Part shown: positions 1-6,165 of the stretch, in pieces | How positions within the stretch are numbered: position 1 is the stretch's first letter | Layout: each line of letters starts with the position of its first letter | DNA from: Clostridia bacterium | Lineage (GTDB): Bacteria; Bacillota_A; Clostridia; UMGS1810 | Direction of reading: 5' to 3' | Length of the DNA: 8,961 nt | Assembly (NCBI GenBank): GCA_017437345.1 | Contig: JAFSBJ010000029.1 | Coordinates: 1-8,961 of the forward strand | Made by a program: the position numbers and the translations under genes | The notes under the pieces: model-generated | The model's database searches: none | What the model was told of the DNA's origin: nothing | What the model saw: only the letters and a program-made list of their open reading frames with translations

Positions 1-215
1 ATGCGAAATCTCAGACAATTGCGGCGGCATCTATTCTGGCAAAGGTAAGCCGAGACAGACTTATGGTGGAACTTGATAAAGAATATCCTGAGTATGGCTT
101 TGCAAAGCACAAAGGCTACGGGACAAAGGCGCACATGGAAGCTATACAAAAATTCGGAGTAACTAAGGTCCACAGAAAGTCCTTTATGACAGATAAGGTT
201 TTGGGGAAAGCATAA
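1..215 (+). CDS. rnhB: Ribonuclease HII, C-terminal part (5' end outside window)
   Basis: This is the last 70 residues of RNase HII, read from base 3. The enzyme cuts the RNA strand of RNA/DNA hybrids and starts removal of misincorporated ribonucleotides from DNA, in the cytoplasm. The fragment carries the family's conserved run [20 protein letters not shown] followed by [14 protein letters not shown] and the C-terminal HRKSF motif. In the family an Asp normally precedes the AKS run and is one of the four acidic metal ligands. The window opens with the two bases AT before the GCG codon, which fits a cut GAT codon (inference). The other catalytic acids lie upstream of the window. The stop codon overlaps the next start as TAATG, so it is probably in one transcription unit with the YraN gene; rnhB and yraN are often neighbours in bacteria. 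Nothing in the visible part looks degraded. Confidence 0.93.
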   Translation, partial: AKSQTIAAASILAKVSRDRLMVELDKEYPEYGFAKHKGYGTKAHMEAIQKFGVTKVHRKSFMTDKVLGKA

Positions 216-595
216 TGAATATGTATAAAAAACTTGTTGGAAACATGGGCGAGGATATCGCCACAAATTACCTTAAAAAGAAAAAATATAAGATCTTAGA
301 CAAGAATTTTACGGCGGGAAAGGGCGAAATAGATATAATCGCCTTAAAGGATAAAACTACGGTTTTTATTGAGGTTAAGACAAGACAGAATGAAGATTTT
401 GGCACTCCGGCAGAAGCGGTTGATTTGAAAAAAAGAAAGAAACTTATTGAAACTGCAACAAGATATATAAATGAGAAAAATCCTGACACAGGCTTTCGGT
501 TTGATGTTATTGAGGTCTATGGCTGTTTAAAGGATGGAGAGTTTTATTTTGAAAAAATAGAGCATATTGAGGATGCGTTTGGAGTGAATTATTAG
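215..595 (+). CDS. yraN: YraN family (UPF0102) putative endonuclease
   Basis: A 126-residue protein of the YraN/UPF0102 family, a small restriction-endonuclease-like fold whose cellular role is not settled; a link to DNA processing or repair is usually assumed. The N-terminal GNMGEDIATNYL stretch, GEID (Glu38, Asp40) and FIEVK (Glu53, Lys55) form the PD-(D/E)xK-type metal site. Further family marks are the GTP..AV..KK segment at about 63-74 and RFDVIEV at 95-101. The length is normal for the family. The start chosen is the ATG overlapping the rnhB stop (TAATG), with a G-rich GGGGAAAG just upstream; a second ATG two codons later (221) is possible and would change little. It sits between rnhB and an M19 dipeptidase gene whose GTG start overlaps its stop, suggesting coupled translation. 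Family assignment is firm and function is not. Confidence 0.92.
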   Translation: MNMYKKLVGNMGEDIATNYLKKKKYKILDKNFTAGKGEIDIIALKDKTTVFIEVKTRQNEDFGTPAEAVDLKKRKKLIETATRYINEKNPDTGFRFDVIEVYGCLKDGEFYFEKIEHIEDAFGVNY

Positions 596-1515
596 TGGGT
601 TACAAGATTTTTGATGCACACGCCGATACCATGAGTAAACTCTATGAAAACTGCGGAAACATCAAAACAAATAATTACCACATTGACCTTGAAAGAATGA
701 AAAAATTTGAGGGATATACTCAGGCTTTTGCAGCTTTTGTTGATAAAAAAGCCATAAAGGAAACCCCGAAAGAATATGTTAAAAAGCTTATAGAAAAGTA
801 TAAAAACGAGACTGGTTCGTGCGGGATTTCCCATATTGAAACTGCGAAAGATTTGGAGAGAACAGGCTTTTCTTCAATTCTGTCAATTGAGGGCGGAGAA
901 GCCATAGAGGGAAAGCTTGATAATCTTTATGAGTTTTTTGACCTGGGCGTAAGAATTATGACCCTTACCTGGAATTACGACAATGAAATTTCAGGTGGAA
1001 TAGGAGAAAATAAAAAAGGACTGACTCCTTTTGGGAAAAATGTTGTTAAGGAAATGAATAGGCTTGGGATGGTAGTTGATGTGTCCCATATATCTGAAAA
1101 AGGCTTTTGGGATGTTTTTGATATATCCGAAAAGCCATTTATCGCGTCTCATTCAAATGTAAAAAAACTCTGTAATCATCCGAGAAATCTTTCTGATGAG
1201 CAGATAAAAGCTATAATTGAGAGTGGCGGAGTAATCGGCATAAACTTTTATCCTCTGTTCTTAGATGATAGCGGTAAATGCACTATGGAAAAAATTTTGG
1301 AGCACATTGAATATATTTTGGAAATGGGCGGAGAAAATAACATAGGAATCGGTTCTGATTTTGACGGAATCGAGTATTTACCTGAGGGAATGGCGGGAAT
1401 TGAGGACATCGAAAAGCTGATTTCTCTTATGGAAAAGCGAAATTATGGAAAAGAAATTATAAATAAACTGTTATTTGAGAATTTTTCGAGAGTTTTAGGG
1501 TCAATTTTTGCCTAA
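595..1515 (+). CDS. Membrane dipeptidase family (peptidase M19) zinc dipeptidase
   Basis: A 306-residue protein of the M19 (renal/membrane dipeptidase) family, a binuclear zinc TIM-barrel hydrolase that cleaves dipeptides, in some members with D-amino acids at the C-terminal position. The expected ligands are in order: His9 and Asp11 in FDAHADT, the bridging Glu99 in SIEGGEAI, His165 in VDVSHIS and His186 in IASHSN. Asp255 and Asp257 in GIGSDFDG are also conserved. There is no signal peptide or anchor, so it is probably cytoplasmic, unlike the mammalian enzyme. The start is GTG at 595, overlapping the yraN stop (TAGTG), with GGAG at 581-584. The next in-frame ATG (631) would delete the His-x-Asp ligand pair, which rules it out. 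It is the last gene of the left unit, and a promoter for the next gene follows directly. The natural substrate is unknown; peptide scavenging or cell-wall dipeptide recycling is inference. Confidence 0.93.
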   Translation: MGYKIFDAHADTMSKLYENCGNIKTNNYHIDLERMKKFEGYTQAFAAFVDKKAIKETPKEYVKKLIEKYKNETGSCGISHIETAKDLERTGFSSILSIEGGEAIEGKLDNLYEFFDLGVRIMTLTWNYDNEISGGIGENKKGLTPFGKNVVKEMNRLGMVVDVSHISEKGFWDVFDISEKPFIASHSNVKKLCNHPRNLSDEQIKAIIESGGVIGINFYPLFLDDSGKCTMEKILEHIEYILEMGGENNIGIGSDFDGIEYLPEGMAGIEDIEKLISLMEKRNYGKEIINKLLFENFSRVLGSIFA

Positions 1516-1520
1516 AACTA

Positions 1521-1549
1521 TTGCAATTTCTGGCAAGATGTAGTAAAAT
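1521..1549 (+). promoter_or_regulatory. SigA-type promoter for the aminotransferase-proC unit
   Basis: TTGCAA (1521-1526), a 17-base spacer and TAAAAT (1544-1549) fit the housekeeping -35/-10 consensus well. Transcription would start near 1556, about 30 bases before the ATG at 1587, leaving room only for a short leader with the GGAGG site. No terminator hairpin separates it from the upstream dipeptidase gene, so read-through may add to expression. Confidence 0.7.
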
Positions 1550-1576
1550 GTTGTCATATATCATTTTTTGACATTT

Positions 1577-1581
1577 GGAGG
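1577..1581 (+). promoter_or_regulatory. Ribosome binding site fixing the aminotransferase start
   Basis: GGAGG, 5 bases before the ATG at 1587. A longer in-frame reading from TTG at 1575 would place this site inside the coding region, so the ATG is the start. Confidence 0.85.
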
Positions 1582-1586
1582 TTAAT

Positions 1587-2783
1587 ATGAGTTTGAACAT
1601 ATCTAAAAAGGCAGAGAGTATAAGCCCTTCCCCAACACTATCCCTTGATGCAAAATTCAAGCAGATGAAAAAGCAGGGAATCCCTGTTGTTGGCTTTGGC
1701 GCAGGCGAGCCTGATTTTGAAACTCCTGACAGAATTAAAAAAGCAGGCATAAAGGCCATAGAAGATGGCTTTACAAGATACACCCCTGCTGCTGGAACTA
1801 TTGAACTCAGACAGGCGATTTGCGATAAGTTTAAGCGCGATTTGGGCATTGATTATACAATTAACAATATCGTTGTCAGTAACGGCGGAAAGCATTCTCT
1901 TACAAATATATTTATGTGTATATGTGAGCCGGGGGATGAGGTTATTATCCCTGCGCCATATTGGGTAAGCTATCCTGAAATGGTTAAAATGGCAGACGGT
2001 AAGCCGGTGTTCATTGACACAACAGAAGAAACAGGTTTTAAGTTCACTCCTGAGCAGTTTGAAAAAGCTATAACAGACAGAACAAAAGCTATTGTTTTAA
2101 ACACACCAAGCAATCCGACAGGTATGGTTTATTCAAGAGAAGAACTTGAAAAGATTACAGATATTGCCATTAAAAATAATGTTTATATTATCTTTGACGA
2201 GATTTATGAAAAGCTTATTTATGAAGGCGAGCATGTTAACCCTGCAACATTTAGCGAAGAAGCTAAGAATATTGTTGTAATCGTTAACGGTCTTGCAAAA
2301 GCTTACGCTATGACAGGGTGGAGAATTGGTTATACTGCTGCAAACGAAAAGCTTACAAAAGCTATGGCGAATATGCAGAGCCATGCAACTTCAAACCCTA
2401 ACTCTATTGCTCAGGCGGCTGCTGTTGAAGCTCTTTTAGGCGATCAGAGCGAAATTGGAGTTATGTGCAAAGAATATGTAAAGCGCAGAGATTATATGGT
2501 TGAAAGAATTAACGGTATTGACGGAATAAGCTGTCTCAAACCTAACGGAGCTTTCTATATCTTTATGAATGTAAGAAACCTTCTCGGCAAAGAACATTAC
2601 GGTAAGGTTATAAATTCAGCTCAGGAACTTTGCGACGATATGTTAGAGAGAGCATTGGTTGCATTGGTGCCAAGCGAAGGATTCGGAATTGACGGTTATG
2701 CAAGACTTTCTTACGCAACATCAATGGAAACTATCGTTGAAGGTCTTAATCGTATCGAAAAGTATATAAACGGTGAAGCTTAA
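1587..2783 (+). CDS. Class I/II pyridoxal-phosphate aminotransferase (aspartate aminotransferase-like)
   Basis: A 398-residue fold-type I PLP enzyme, most like bacterial aspartate aminotransferases of the Ib kind (aspartate + 2-oxoglutarate to oxaloacetate + glutamate), acting in the cytoplasm. Visible marks are GAGEPDF at 38-44, RYTPAAG at 64-70 (substrate-side loop), the stacking aromatic in PAPYWVSYP at about 122-130, NTPSNPTG with Asn176 near 172-179, and FDEIYEKL with Asp204 and Tyr207. The Schiff-base lysine is Lys238 in NGLAKAYAMTGWRIGY, followed by Arg246. The C-terminal arginine that binds the substrate carboxylate is expected in the ARLSYATS segment. The residue before the lysine is Ala where many members have Ser; this is allowed in the family pattern. 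Start is the ATG behind GGAGG. proC follows after 16 bases, suggesting shared transcription and a role in amino-acid synthesis. Exact specificity (aspartate, or a broader or aromatic range) cannot be read from sequence. Confidence 0.9.
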   Translation: MSLNISKKAESISPSPTLSLDAKFKQMKKQGIPVVGFGAGEPDFETPDRIKKAGIKAIEDGFTRYTPAAGTIELRQAICDKFKRDLGIDYTINNIVVSNGGKHSLTNIFMCICEPGDEVIIPAPYWVSYPEMVKMADGKPVFIDTTEETGFKFTPEQFEKAITDRTKAIVLNTPSNPTGMVYSREELEKITDIAIKNNVYIIFDEIYEKLIYEGEHVNPATFSEEAKNIVVIVNGLAKAYAMTGWRIGYTAANEKLTKAMANMQSHATSNPNSIAQAAAVEALLGDQSEIGVMCKEYVKRRDYMVERINGIDGISCLKPNGAFYIFMNVRNLLGKEHYGKVINSAQELCDDMLERALVALVPSEGFGIDGYARLSYATSMETIVEGLNRIEKYINGEA

Positions 2784-2787
2784 CTTG

Positions 2788-2796
2788 GGCGGTGAT
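2788..2796 (+). promoter_or_regulatory. Ribosome binding site fixing the proC start
   Basis: GGCGGTGAT, one mismatch from the full anti-16S complement GGAGGTGAT, ends 3 bases before the ATG at 2800. A longer in-frame reading from GTG at 2773 would run through this site and overlap the upstream gene, so it is not the start. Confidence 0.8.
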
Positions 2797-2799
2797 TTT

Positions 2800-3603
2800 A
2801 TGAAACTTGGTTTTATAGGCGGAGGGAATATGGCGTCTGCCATTATAAGTGGTCTTATAGGCTCGGGGTTTGTAAGCGGAGAAAAAGTCTTTGTCAGCGA
2901 TAAAGATATTGAGAAAATTTCACAGTTTAAAAGCCTTGGGGTAACTGTCACTGATAACAATATTGAGGTTGCGGAAAACTCTGAAGCGGTTGTTTTTGCG
3001 GTAAAGCCAAATATTCTTCCAAAAGTTCTTGAAGAAACAAAGGAAGTGTTAGACGGCAAAATTGTTATATCAATCGCGGCAGGAACAATGCTTTCTGATA
3101 TTGAAAAAATAATCGGAAGCGACAAGAAAATAGTTCGCGTTATGCCTAACACTCCGGCTCAGGTTAACTGCGGAATGGCGGTAATTTGTCCTAATAAAAA
3201 CGCAAAAGAAGAAAATGTGAAAATTGTTTCAGATTTATTTGATGCGGTAGGTTCATCTGTTGTTCTGGATGAAAAATATATGAATGCGGCAACTGCTCTT
3301 CATGGAAGCAGTCCGGCGTATATCTATATGCTTATTGAAGCAATGGCAGATAGCGGTGTTAAGTATGGAATACCTAAAAGTGTTGCATTAAAGCTTGTTT
3401 CAAAAGCTGTTGAAGGCTCTGCCAGAATGGTGATGGAAACAGGAATTCATCCATCAAAGCTCTGCGACAATGTTTGCTCTCCCGGTGGAACAACCATTGC
3501 GGCGGTTTGTGAGCTTGAAAAATGTGGATTTAAAACCGCTCTCTATCAGGCAATTGATGCTTGCGTTAACAGAGCAGAGGAAATGTCTAAACAGAGTAAT
3601 TAA
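2800..3603 (+). CDS. proC: Pyrroline-5-carboxylate reductase
   Basis: A 267-residue P5C reductase, which performs the last step of proline synthesis: NAD(P)H-dependent reduction of 1-pyrroline-5-carboxylate to proline in the cytoplasm. The N-terminal Rossmann motif is GFIGGGNMASAI (4-15). FAVKP (66-70) and VRVMPNTPA (112-120) follow, and the C-terminal helical dimer domain has ALHGSSPAYIYMLIEAMAD (166-184) and the family signature around DNVCSPGGTTIAAV (223-236). The length is typical. His168 stands where Ser or Thr is common in the ALSGSGPAY-type motif, a minor variation. The gene lies 16 bases after the aminotransferase gene, likely in the same transcript. No proA or proB is present in the window, so the proline pathway genes are at least partly dispersed. 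Confidence 0.96.
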   Translation: MKLGFIGGGNMASAIISGLIGSGFVSGEKVFVSDKDIEKISQFKSLGVTVTDNNIEVAENSEAVVFAVKPNILPKVLEETKEVLDGKIVISIAAGTMLSDIEKIIGSDKKIVRVMPNTPAQVNCGMAVICPNKNAKEENVKIVSDLFDAVGSSVVLDEKYMNAATALHGSSPAYIYMLIEAMADSGVKYGIPKSVALKLVSKAVEGSARMVMETGIHPSKLCDNVCSPGGTTIAAVCELEKCGFKTALYQAIDACVNRAEEMSKQSN

Positions 3604-3653
3604 GACGAAAAACAAGGCATATATTATACCATAAGCAAAAGCGGAGGTATAGT

Positions 3654-4241
3654 ATGCGAAATTTAAGACCACAGATAATCGATTATGGGAAAAGATACAA
3701 TAAAGCGATAATAACCATAGCAAGTCTTTTTATTTTTGGTTGCGCCTTGGGTGTTATGCTGTCCTGCCTTATAGAACCGGACAAGCTGACAGAAATAGGC
3801 GAAACAGTAAGAGAGACTATGGCGTATCCAGGTGCAGTTGATAAGATGTCGCTGTTTTGGGAAATAGCAAAGGGATATTTTGTTTTATTCCTTTTGCTGT
3901 GGATATGCAGTTTATCCTTTTATCTGGTGCCTTTTTCCGTTTTGGTGGTTATTTTAAAAGGAATTATCGGGGGATTATCCTCCGGGGTCATAGTGCGAAG
4001 CATAGGAGCAGACGGAATTGTTTTTTCAGCAGTGAACACTCTACTTAAAAACATTTTATTTGCTCCGATTTTTATTGTCTTGACGGTGGTCTCAATAAGA
4101 AAGGCCCTTAAAACAAAGCAAATAAAGCCTATAAAAAATAAGAATTACCTGTTTGAAAAGGTGATTGAAATAGTTTTTGTTATACTGGTTTCTGTATTTC
4201 TCGGAGGCTTTGAAAGTTATTTTGTTTCTATTATAAATTAG
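3654..4241 (+). CDS. spoIIM: SpoIIM-like stage II sporulation membrane protein
   Basis: A 195-residue integral membrane protein resembling SpoIIM, which in Bacillus anchors the SpoIID-SpoIIP peptidoglycan-degrading machine that drives engulfment of the forespore. Hydrophobic segments lie at about 18-39, 73-90, 92-113, 124-147 and 168-186, giving about five membrane passes with a basic loop (KALKTKQIKPIKNKN) before the last. The central part, with a Trp83-Leu-Pro-Lys-Gly pattern and paired glycines (ILKGIIGGLSSG at 100-111), matches the family's hallmark. The start is the ATG 5 bases after GGAGGT (3643-3648). Context supports the call: spoIIM and xerD are near neighbours in Bacillus subtilis (with fur between) and are often adjacent in Clostridia. 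A more general SpoIIM-superfamily membrane protein is the alternative. No convincing mother-cell (SigE) promoter could be identified in the 50-base gap upstream. Confidence 0.82.
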   Translation: MRNLRPQIIDYGKRYNKAIITIASLFIFGCALGVMLSCLIEPDKLTEIGETVRETMAYPGAVDKMSLFWEIAKGYFVLFLLLWICSLSFYLVPFSVLVVILKGIIGGLSSGVIVRSIGADGIVFSAVNTLLKNILFAPIFIVLTVVSIRKALKTKQIKPIKNKNYLFEKVIEIVFVILVSVFLGGFESYFVSIIN

Positions 4242-4262
4242 GATTGAAAGGAGGGGAAAGCT

Positions 4263-5162
4263 ATGAACGATTGCAAGGAAAGTTATTTTTCTTATCTTAA
4301 AACCAAGAAAAAGGTTTCTGATAACACTCTATCTTCATACAAAAACGACATTTTAAGATTTGAAGAATTTTTAACTCAGTCCTCGGTTTCTCTTATAAAG
4401 GCTACCAAAACAAATGTTTTGGATTTTGTTATGAGTATGCAGGAAAAAGGGCAGTCTTCATCAACTCTTATGAGAAAGCTTGCCTCCATCAGATCTTTTT
4501 ATGGATTTTTGCTTAAAGAAAAAGTAGTTGAAACTGACCCGACTGAAAATATTAAGAATTTTAAAAGTGAAGGGAAGATTCCTGAAATTTTAACGGGTCC
4601 TGAGGTTGAAATCCTTTTAAGTCAGCCCAAGGAAAACACCTTGCTTGGCCATAGGGACAAGGCACTTTTGGAACTCCTTTATGCAACAGGAATGAGAGTT
4701 ACTGAACTTATCAACCTAAATGTTGAAGATGTTAACATTGAAGTTGGATACATAAGCTGTAAGGGCAAAGGGAAAACAAGAGTTATTCCGATTTATGCAG
4801 ATGCGGCAAAAGCTCTTAAAAATTATGTTTTAAAAGCAAGACCTCTTATGACAAATGTTGATGACGGGACTTTATTCGTAAACCGAAACGGCACAAGGCT
4901 TTCAAGACAGGGGTTTTGGAAAATAATCAAAGGCTACAAAGAAAGCGCAAAAATAACAAAGGAAATAACTCCTCATACCCTAAGACATTCTTTTGCAGTT
5001 CATCTTCTTGAAAACGGGGCAGATATAAAGTCAATTCAGGAAATGCTTGGACATAGCAACTTGTCATCTATGCAGGTATATAACAGAATTGTAAAACAAA
5101 GAATTAAAAATGTTTATTATAACGCCCACCCCAAAGCTAAAAAAGAGAATATAAATAATTAA
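4263..5162 (+). CDS. xerD: XerD-type tyrosine recombinase
   Basis: A 299-residue site-specific recombinase of the XerC/XerD family, which resolves chromosome dimers at dif late in the cell cycle. The N-terminal SAM-like core-binding domain spans about 5-90 and the catalytic domain about 108-285. All catalytic positions are present: Arg145 in ATGMRVTEL, Lys169 in the CKGKGKTR hairpin, His238 and Arg241 in TPHTLRHSFA, His264 in MLGHSNLSS and the nucleophile Tyr273 in QVYNRI. Full length and the position beside spoIIM argue for the housekeeping Xer protein rather than a phage integrase; XerC versus XerD cannot be separated by eye, and XerD is favoured by the neighbourhood. The site AAAGGAGGGG (4247-4256) precedes the ATG by 6 bases, and the gap to spoIIM is 21 bases, so both are probably on one transcript. 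The stop codon lies at the foot of the terminator hairpin. Confidence 0.93.
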   Translation: MNDCKESYFSYLKTKKKVSDNTLSSYKNDILRFEEFLTQSSVSLIKATKTNVLDFVMSMQEKGQSSSTLMRKLASIRSFYGFLLKEKVVETDPTENIKNFKSEGKIPEILTGPEVEILLSQPKENTLLGHRDKALLELLYATGMRVTELINLNVEDVNIEVGYISCKGKGKTRVIPIYADAAKALKNYVLKARPLMTNVDDGTLFVNRNGTRLSRQGFWKIIKGYKESAKITKEITPHTLRHSFAVHLLENGADIKSIQEMLGHSNLSSMQVYNRIVKQRIKNVYYNAHPKAKKENINN

Positions 5163-5188
5163 ACGCCATACAAACTGTATGGCGTTTA
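5160..5188. terminator. Bidirectional terminator between xerD and ppa
   Basis: A perfect 12-base inverted repeat (AAACGCCATACA at 5161-5172 against 5176-5187) with a 3-base loop; one more T-A pair at 5160/5188 takes in the xerD stop codon. The A-run and T-run flanks make it usable from both strands, and the U-rich tail is better on the minus strand. It fills the 31-base gap between the two convergent genes. Confidence 0.88.
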
Positions 5189-5193
5189 GCATT

Positions 5194-5727
5194 TTACTTC
5201 GAATCAAAGTGGTCTTTGTAGCAATCGATGGAAGTCTGGATAATTTGTCTTGCATCTTCGGCACCTTTAACTTCATCAACGGCAGTTTCCATGTTTTCAA
5301 GGGATTTATACACCTTAAAGAAGTGCTTCATCTCTTCAAAAATATGGGTTGGAAGCTGAGAAATATCGGTATAAGTGTTATAAGACGGATCGTCAAAAGG
5401 AATTGCAATTATCTTTTCGTCGTTGCTGTCATCGTCTATCATAGTGATAACCCCGATTGCATAACATTTAACCATTGTCATAGGATGAAGAGTTTCGGAG
5501 CAAAGCACCAAAACATCAAGAGGGTCGTGGTCGTCAGCATAGGTTTTTGGGACAAAACCATAGTTTGCAGGATAGTGAGTAGAAGTATGAAGAATTCTAT
5601 CCATATTCAAAAGACCTGTGCGCTTATCGAGTTCATATTTGATTTTGCTTCCCTTTGGAATTTCAATTATAACAGAAAAAGCCTCAGGAGTTATACGGGC
5701 TGAATCTACATCATGCCATGCGTTCAT
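5194..5727 (-). CDS. ppa: Inorganic pyrophosphatase, family I
   Basis: A 177-residue soluble pyrophosphatase that hydrolyses pyrophosphate to two phosphates, pulling forward nucleic-acid, protein and lipid synthesis. It has the family I active-site set: IEIPKG (Glu22, Lys25), YELD (31-34), the YPANYGFVP block (52-60), the metal-binding DHDPLDVLV (Asp66, Asp68, Asp71), the Asp-rich DDDSNDEK at 98-105 and FFKVYKSLE with Tyr140 and Lys141. His67 stands in the second position of the signature where Gly, Asn, Ser or Asp is usual. The start is ATG at 5727 (minus strand), 10 bases after GAAAGGA; an in-frame TTG at 5736 would sit 1 base from that site and is rejected. It lies downstream of rpsT on the same strand, but a terminator stands between, so expression is either by read-through or from a promoter I could not identify with confidence. 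Many Clostridia use family II enzymes or a membrane pyrophosphatase instead. Confidence 0.95.
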   Translation of the reverse strand: MNAWHDVDSARITPEAFSVIIEIPKGSKIKYELDKRTGLLNMDRILHTSTHYPANYGFVPKTYADDHDPLDVLVLCSETLHPMTMVKCYAIGVITMIDDDSNDEKIIAIPFDDPSYNTYTDISQLPTHIFEEMKHFFKVYKSLENMETAVDEVKGAEDARQIIQTSIDCYKDHFDSK

Positions 5728-5737
5728 ATAAAACAAA

Positions 5738-5744
5738 TCCTTTC
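5738..5744 (-). promoter_or_regulatory. Ribosome binding site fixing the ppa start
   Basis: Minus-strand GAAAGGA, 10 bases before the ATG at 5727. The spacing is on the long side, but no better site exists, and the upstream TTG at 5736 is far too close to it. Confidence 0.65.
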
Positions 5745-5754
5745 AATTATTATA

Positions 5755-5788
5755 AATAAAAAACTTGATAACACATAGTATTATCAAG
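5755..5788 (-). terminator. Rho-independent terminator of rpsT
   Basis: On the minus strand, CTTGATAA (5788-5781) pairs with TTATCAAG (5771-5764) around a 9-base loop, followed at once by a run of six T and then ATTT. It lies 16 bases after the rpsT stop. The stem is short and AT-rich, so termination may be partial, which could let some transcript continue into ppa. The + strand side is also T-rich. Confidence 0.75.
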
Positions 5789-5803
5789 CTTATTTCTTTT
5801 TAA

Positions 5804-6064
5804 TTATGCAATCTTGTTAAGCTTTGCAGCATACTGACTCTTTCTACGAGCAGCAGTATTCTTATGAAGAATACCCTTCGCAACCGCTTGGTCTGTCTTC
5901 TTTACAACAAAAGAATAAGCAGCAGAGGCAGATTCTTTGCCTTCATTAAGCGCAGCTTCAAACTTCTTTATAGCAGTTTTAAGCTGAGATTTAATCATCT
6001 GGTTCTGAAGTGTCTTAGTTTTAATAACTTTTACTCTCTTTTTTGCTGATTTGATATTAGGCAT
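5804..6064 (-). CDS. rpsT: 30S ribosomal protein S20
   Basis: An 86-residue, lysine-rich ribosomal protein S20, which binds 16S rRNA early in assembly of the small subunit. The diagnostic N-terminus [12 protein letters not shown] and the C-terminal [15 protein letters not shown] block are both present, and the length is standard. The start is fixed by the perfect GGAGGTGAT at 6076-6068 and by the conserved [10 protein letters not shown] start. An ATG ten codons upstream (6094) is in frame but would run through the Shine-Dalgarno site. The gene has its own promoter and terminator, so it appears to be a one-gene unit, as is common for rpsT. It is divergent from the CHR-domain pair and upstream of ppa. 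S20 is known to feed back on its own translation in Escherichia coli; the leader of about 45 bases here shows no obvious rRNA mimic. Confidence 0.97.
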   Translation of the reverse strand: MPNIKSAKKRVKVIKTKTLQNQMIKSQLKTAIKKFEAALNEGKESASAAYSFVVKKTDQAVAKGILHKNTAARRKSQYAAKLNKIA

Positions 6065-6067
6065 AAT

Positions 6068-6076
6068 ATCACCTCC
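6068..6076 (-). promoter_or_regulatory. Perfect ribosome binding site of rpsT
   Basis: Minus-strand GGAGGTGAT, a full match to the anti-Shine-Dalgarno end of 16S rRNA, ending 3 bases before the ATG at 6064. It decides the start against the in-frame upstream ATG at 6094. Confidence 0.9.
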
Positions 6077-6115
6077 GTTATATAAATTTGACATCTTTTC
6101 ACATCAGTATTTAAT

Positions 6116-6144
6116 ATTCTAACACAAAGCAAAAGAAAATGCAA
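6116..6144 (-). promoter_or_regulatory. SigA-type promoter of rpsT
   Basis: On the minus strand, TTGCAT (6144-6139), a 17-base spacer and TAGAAT (6121-6116). The start of transcription would be near 6109, giving a leader of about 45 bases. Box quality and spacing fit a strongly expressed ribosomal protein gene. Confidence 0.75.
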
Positions 6145-6165
6145 GTCTTTTTTATAAAAAAATTA

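Noticed and set aside
1457..1849. Open minus-strand frame of 130 codons across the dipeptidase-aminotransferase junction
   Set aside because: It runs antisense through a promoter and two conserved genes, and its composition is that of a complement frame.
3597..3627. Possible SigE promoter for spoIIM (GTAATT then CATATATT)
   Set aside because: The -35 match is poor and the spacing is off. The AT-rich gap would give such partial matches by chance.
5179..5703. Open + strand frame of 174 codons opposite ppa
   Set aside because: It lies almost wholly antisense to a complete, well-conserved pyrophosphatase, has no ribosome site and no recognisable motif.
5749..5754. Minus-strand TATAAT in front of ppa
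   Set aside because: No acceptable -35 box at 16-18 bases, and the resulting RNA would start at the ribosome binding site; it is probably part of the terminator tail.
6065..6094. Ten-codon N-terminal extension of S20 from ATG 6094
   Set aside because: It would translate the perfect Shine-Dalgarno site and add residues absent from the family, which begins MPNIKSAKK.
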